Shown here: positions 63,222 to 64,000 of the stretch, one piece after another
Numbering within the stretch: position 1 is the first letter of the stretch
Layout: each line of letters opens with the position of its first letter
Assembly (NCBI RefSeq): GCF_013911085.1
Contig: NZ_JACERN010000047.1
Coordinates: forward strand, 1 to 64,000
DNA length: 64,000 bases
Reading direction: 5' to 3'
Origin: Aquitalea aquatica
Lineage (GTDB): Bacteria; Pseudomonadota; Gammaproteobacteria; Burkholderiales; Chromobacteriaceae
Notes under the pieces: model-generated
The model's database searches: none
What the model saw: the letters and a program-made list of their open reading frames with translations, nothing else
What the model was told of the DNA's origin: nothing
Position numbers and translations under genes: made by a program

Positions 63222-63488
63222 ATGTTCATCCTCCCGATTACCAGCTGGCAAAGCTATGCGCCCGGCAGTTGGCGCCAGGGCGCGCAGCTGGCCGGCGTCA
63301 GCGGCAAGCCCGATACGCCCGTGCTCTCCGGCGAACTGCGCAAGGAAATGGCGGAAACCAGCAACAACCAGCAACAACAATCCACCGCCAGCCAGCAACA
63401 GCCGGAGCATCCCCTGCCCGGCAGAGCGGCCCATGCTTACCAGCTTCCCTACAAGCCGGTGGGCAGCGTGATTGATGTCAGCGCCTGA
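63222..63488 (+). CDS. Small Gln-rich hypothetical protein
   Basis: This 88-residue ORF has a good ribosome site (GGAG six bases before the ATG). It begins MFILPITSWQSYAPG and contains a Gln/Asn/Ser-rich stretch (NNQQQQSTASQQQ) at about 47-60. It lacks a signal peptide and a recognisable domain. The composition is low-complexity and the function is unknown. The ribosome site and length make it a plausible but unproven gene. Confidence 0.5.
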   Translation: MFILPITSWQSYAPGSWRQGAQLAGVSGKPDTPVLSGELRKEMAETSNNQQQQSTASQQQPEHPLPGRAAHAYQLPYKPVGSVIDVSA

Positions 63489-63591
63489 TGCTTTTCAGAA
63501 TAATCCTGTCCTATGTATGTCATTTTCTCTGGGTATTTTTGCAACAGCCGCCGCTTGACGGCGGCAAGCCCGCCGTGTTGTGATAGAAAAC

Positions 63592-63645
63592 ATGAACTCC
63601 CGCAACGCATTCGCATCCTTTACCTGGTGGTGGCGCCTCTTCTGA
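63592..63645 (+). CDS. trpS leader peptide (17 codons, three consecutive Trp)
   Basis: A short ORF of 17 codons ends 125 bp before trpS. It reads M-N-S-R-N-A-F-A-S-F-T-W-W-W-R-L-F and stop, with three tandem TGG codons at 12-14. Tandem codons of the cognate amino acid before a terminator are the mark of transcription attenuation, so low Trp-tRNA would stall the ribosome here. The ribosome site is poor, and no protein function is expected. Confidence 0.8.
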   Translation: MNSRNAFASFTWWWRLF

Positions 63646-63673
63646 GGTAGCACCGGCGACTGCGCACGCATAC

Positions 63674-63734
63674 AACCCGGAGGCTGCCGACAAGGCGGAT
63701 CCGGGTTTTGTTTTGTCTACGTTCCGCCTTGTCG
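63674..63734 (+). promoter_or_regulatory. trpS attenuator with competing stems
   Basis: AACCCGGA (63674-63681) pairs with TCCGGGTT (63700-63707), followed by a T-rich run to 63714: a terminator. A competing perfect 12-bp stem pairs CGACAAGGCGGA (63688-63699) with TCCGCCTTGTCG (63723-63734). Upstream, TACCT (63621-63625) and AGGTA (63645-63649) bracket the Trp codons. This fits leader-peptide attenuation of trpS. Confidence 0.75.
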
Positions 63735-63755
63735 ATGGTTTCCGTTAATCACTGA

Positions 63756-64000
<245 letters not shown>

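Noticed and set aside
63547-63565. GCCGCCG-N5-CGGCGGC hairpin as a terminator, with its TTGACG as a -35
   Set aside because: No T run follows, and no -10-like hexamer lies at 16-18 bp, so neither role is supported.

Overview
The window looks like chromosome from a high-GC betaproteobacterium, most likely Neisseriales/Chromobacteriaceae (Chromobacterium, Aquitalea or Vogesella type). This rests on the gene set (Nudix-ThiE fusion, purM-purN-DUF3108, rpsF-priB-rpsR-rplI, ppsA/ppsR, DUF2322), not on a database search. I see no rRNA, tRNA, CRISPR array, transposase or prophage. Nearly all sequence is coding, and no frameshifted core gene was found.

Layout. 0.4-5 kb (minus): hda and a HAD phosphatase, then, after an internal terminator, a DUF815 ATPase, a DMT exporter, a Nudix/thiamine-phosphate-synthase fusion and a small membrane protein. 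5.3-15.3 kb (plus): purM, purN, DUF3108, an RsmB-type methyltransferase, a ClC channel, grxD, a degenerate EAL protein, upp, an unknown protein and uraA. 15.5-24.3 kb: tandem GNATs, an FAD/Fe-S D-lactate dehydrogenase, an isochorismatase-fold hydrolase, DUF2322, and an amine/amino-acid oxidase-transporter cluster. 24.5-29.5 kb (minus): the rpsF ribosomal operon, a copper cluster (multicopper oxidase plus CsoR) and rlmB. 29.6-48.6 kb: a large PAS-GGDEF-EAL protein, mfd, a ClpP-like protein, exporters with AraC and LysR regulators, adhE, an exported beta-carbonic anhydrase and a UbiH-type hydroxylase.

48.7-58.8 kb is the most coherent accessory region. A six-gene minus-strand operon encodes a polar amino acid ABC importer plus AruH (arginine:pyruvate transaminase) and AruI (2-ketoarginine decarboxylase). 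Next to it are a sigma54 enhancer-binding regulator and a two-gene carnitine monooxygenase operon (CntA/YeaW, CntB/YeaX). Both operons are preceded by near-consensus sigma54 -24/-12 boxes with almost identical 5' leader lengths. I infer that the regulator between them controls both, so this would be a compact nitrogen-scavenging regulon for arginine and carnitine.

58.9-64 kb: a BOF protein, ppsA with its divergent regulator ppsR, a small Gln-rich ORF, and the 5' end of trpS. The trpS gene is preceded by a 17-codon leader peptide with three consecutive Trp codons and an attenuator.

Noncoding highlights: a two-copy structured repeat (39829-39996 and 45331-45480) with compensatory stem changes; a likely S6:S18 autoregulatory leader before rpsF; a candidate attenuator before upp; a CsoR-type operator; and a perfect inverted repeat upstream of adhE.
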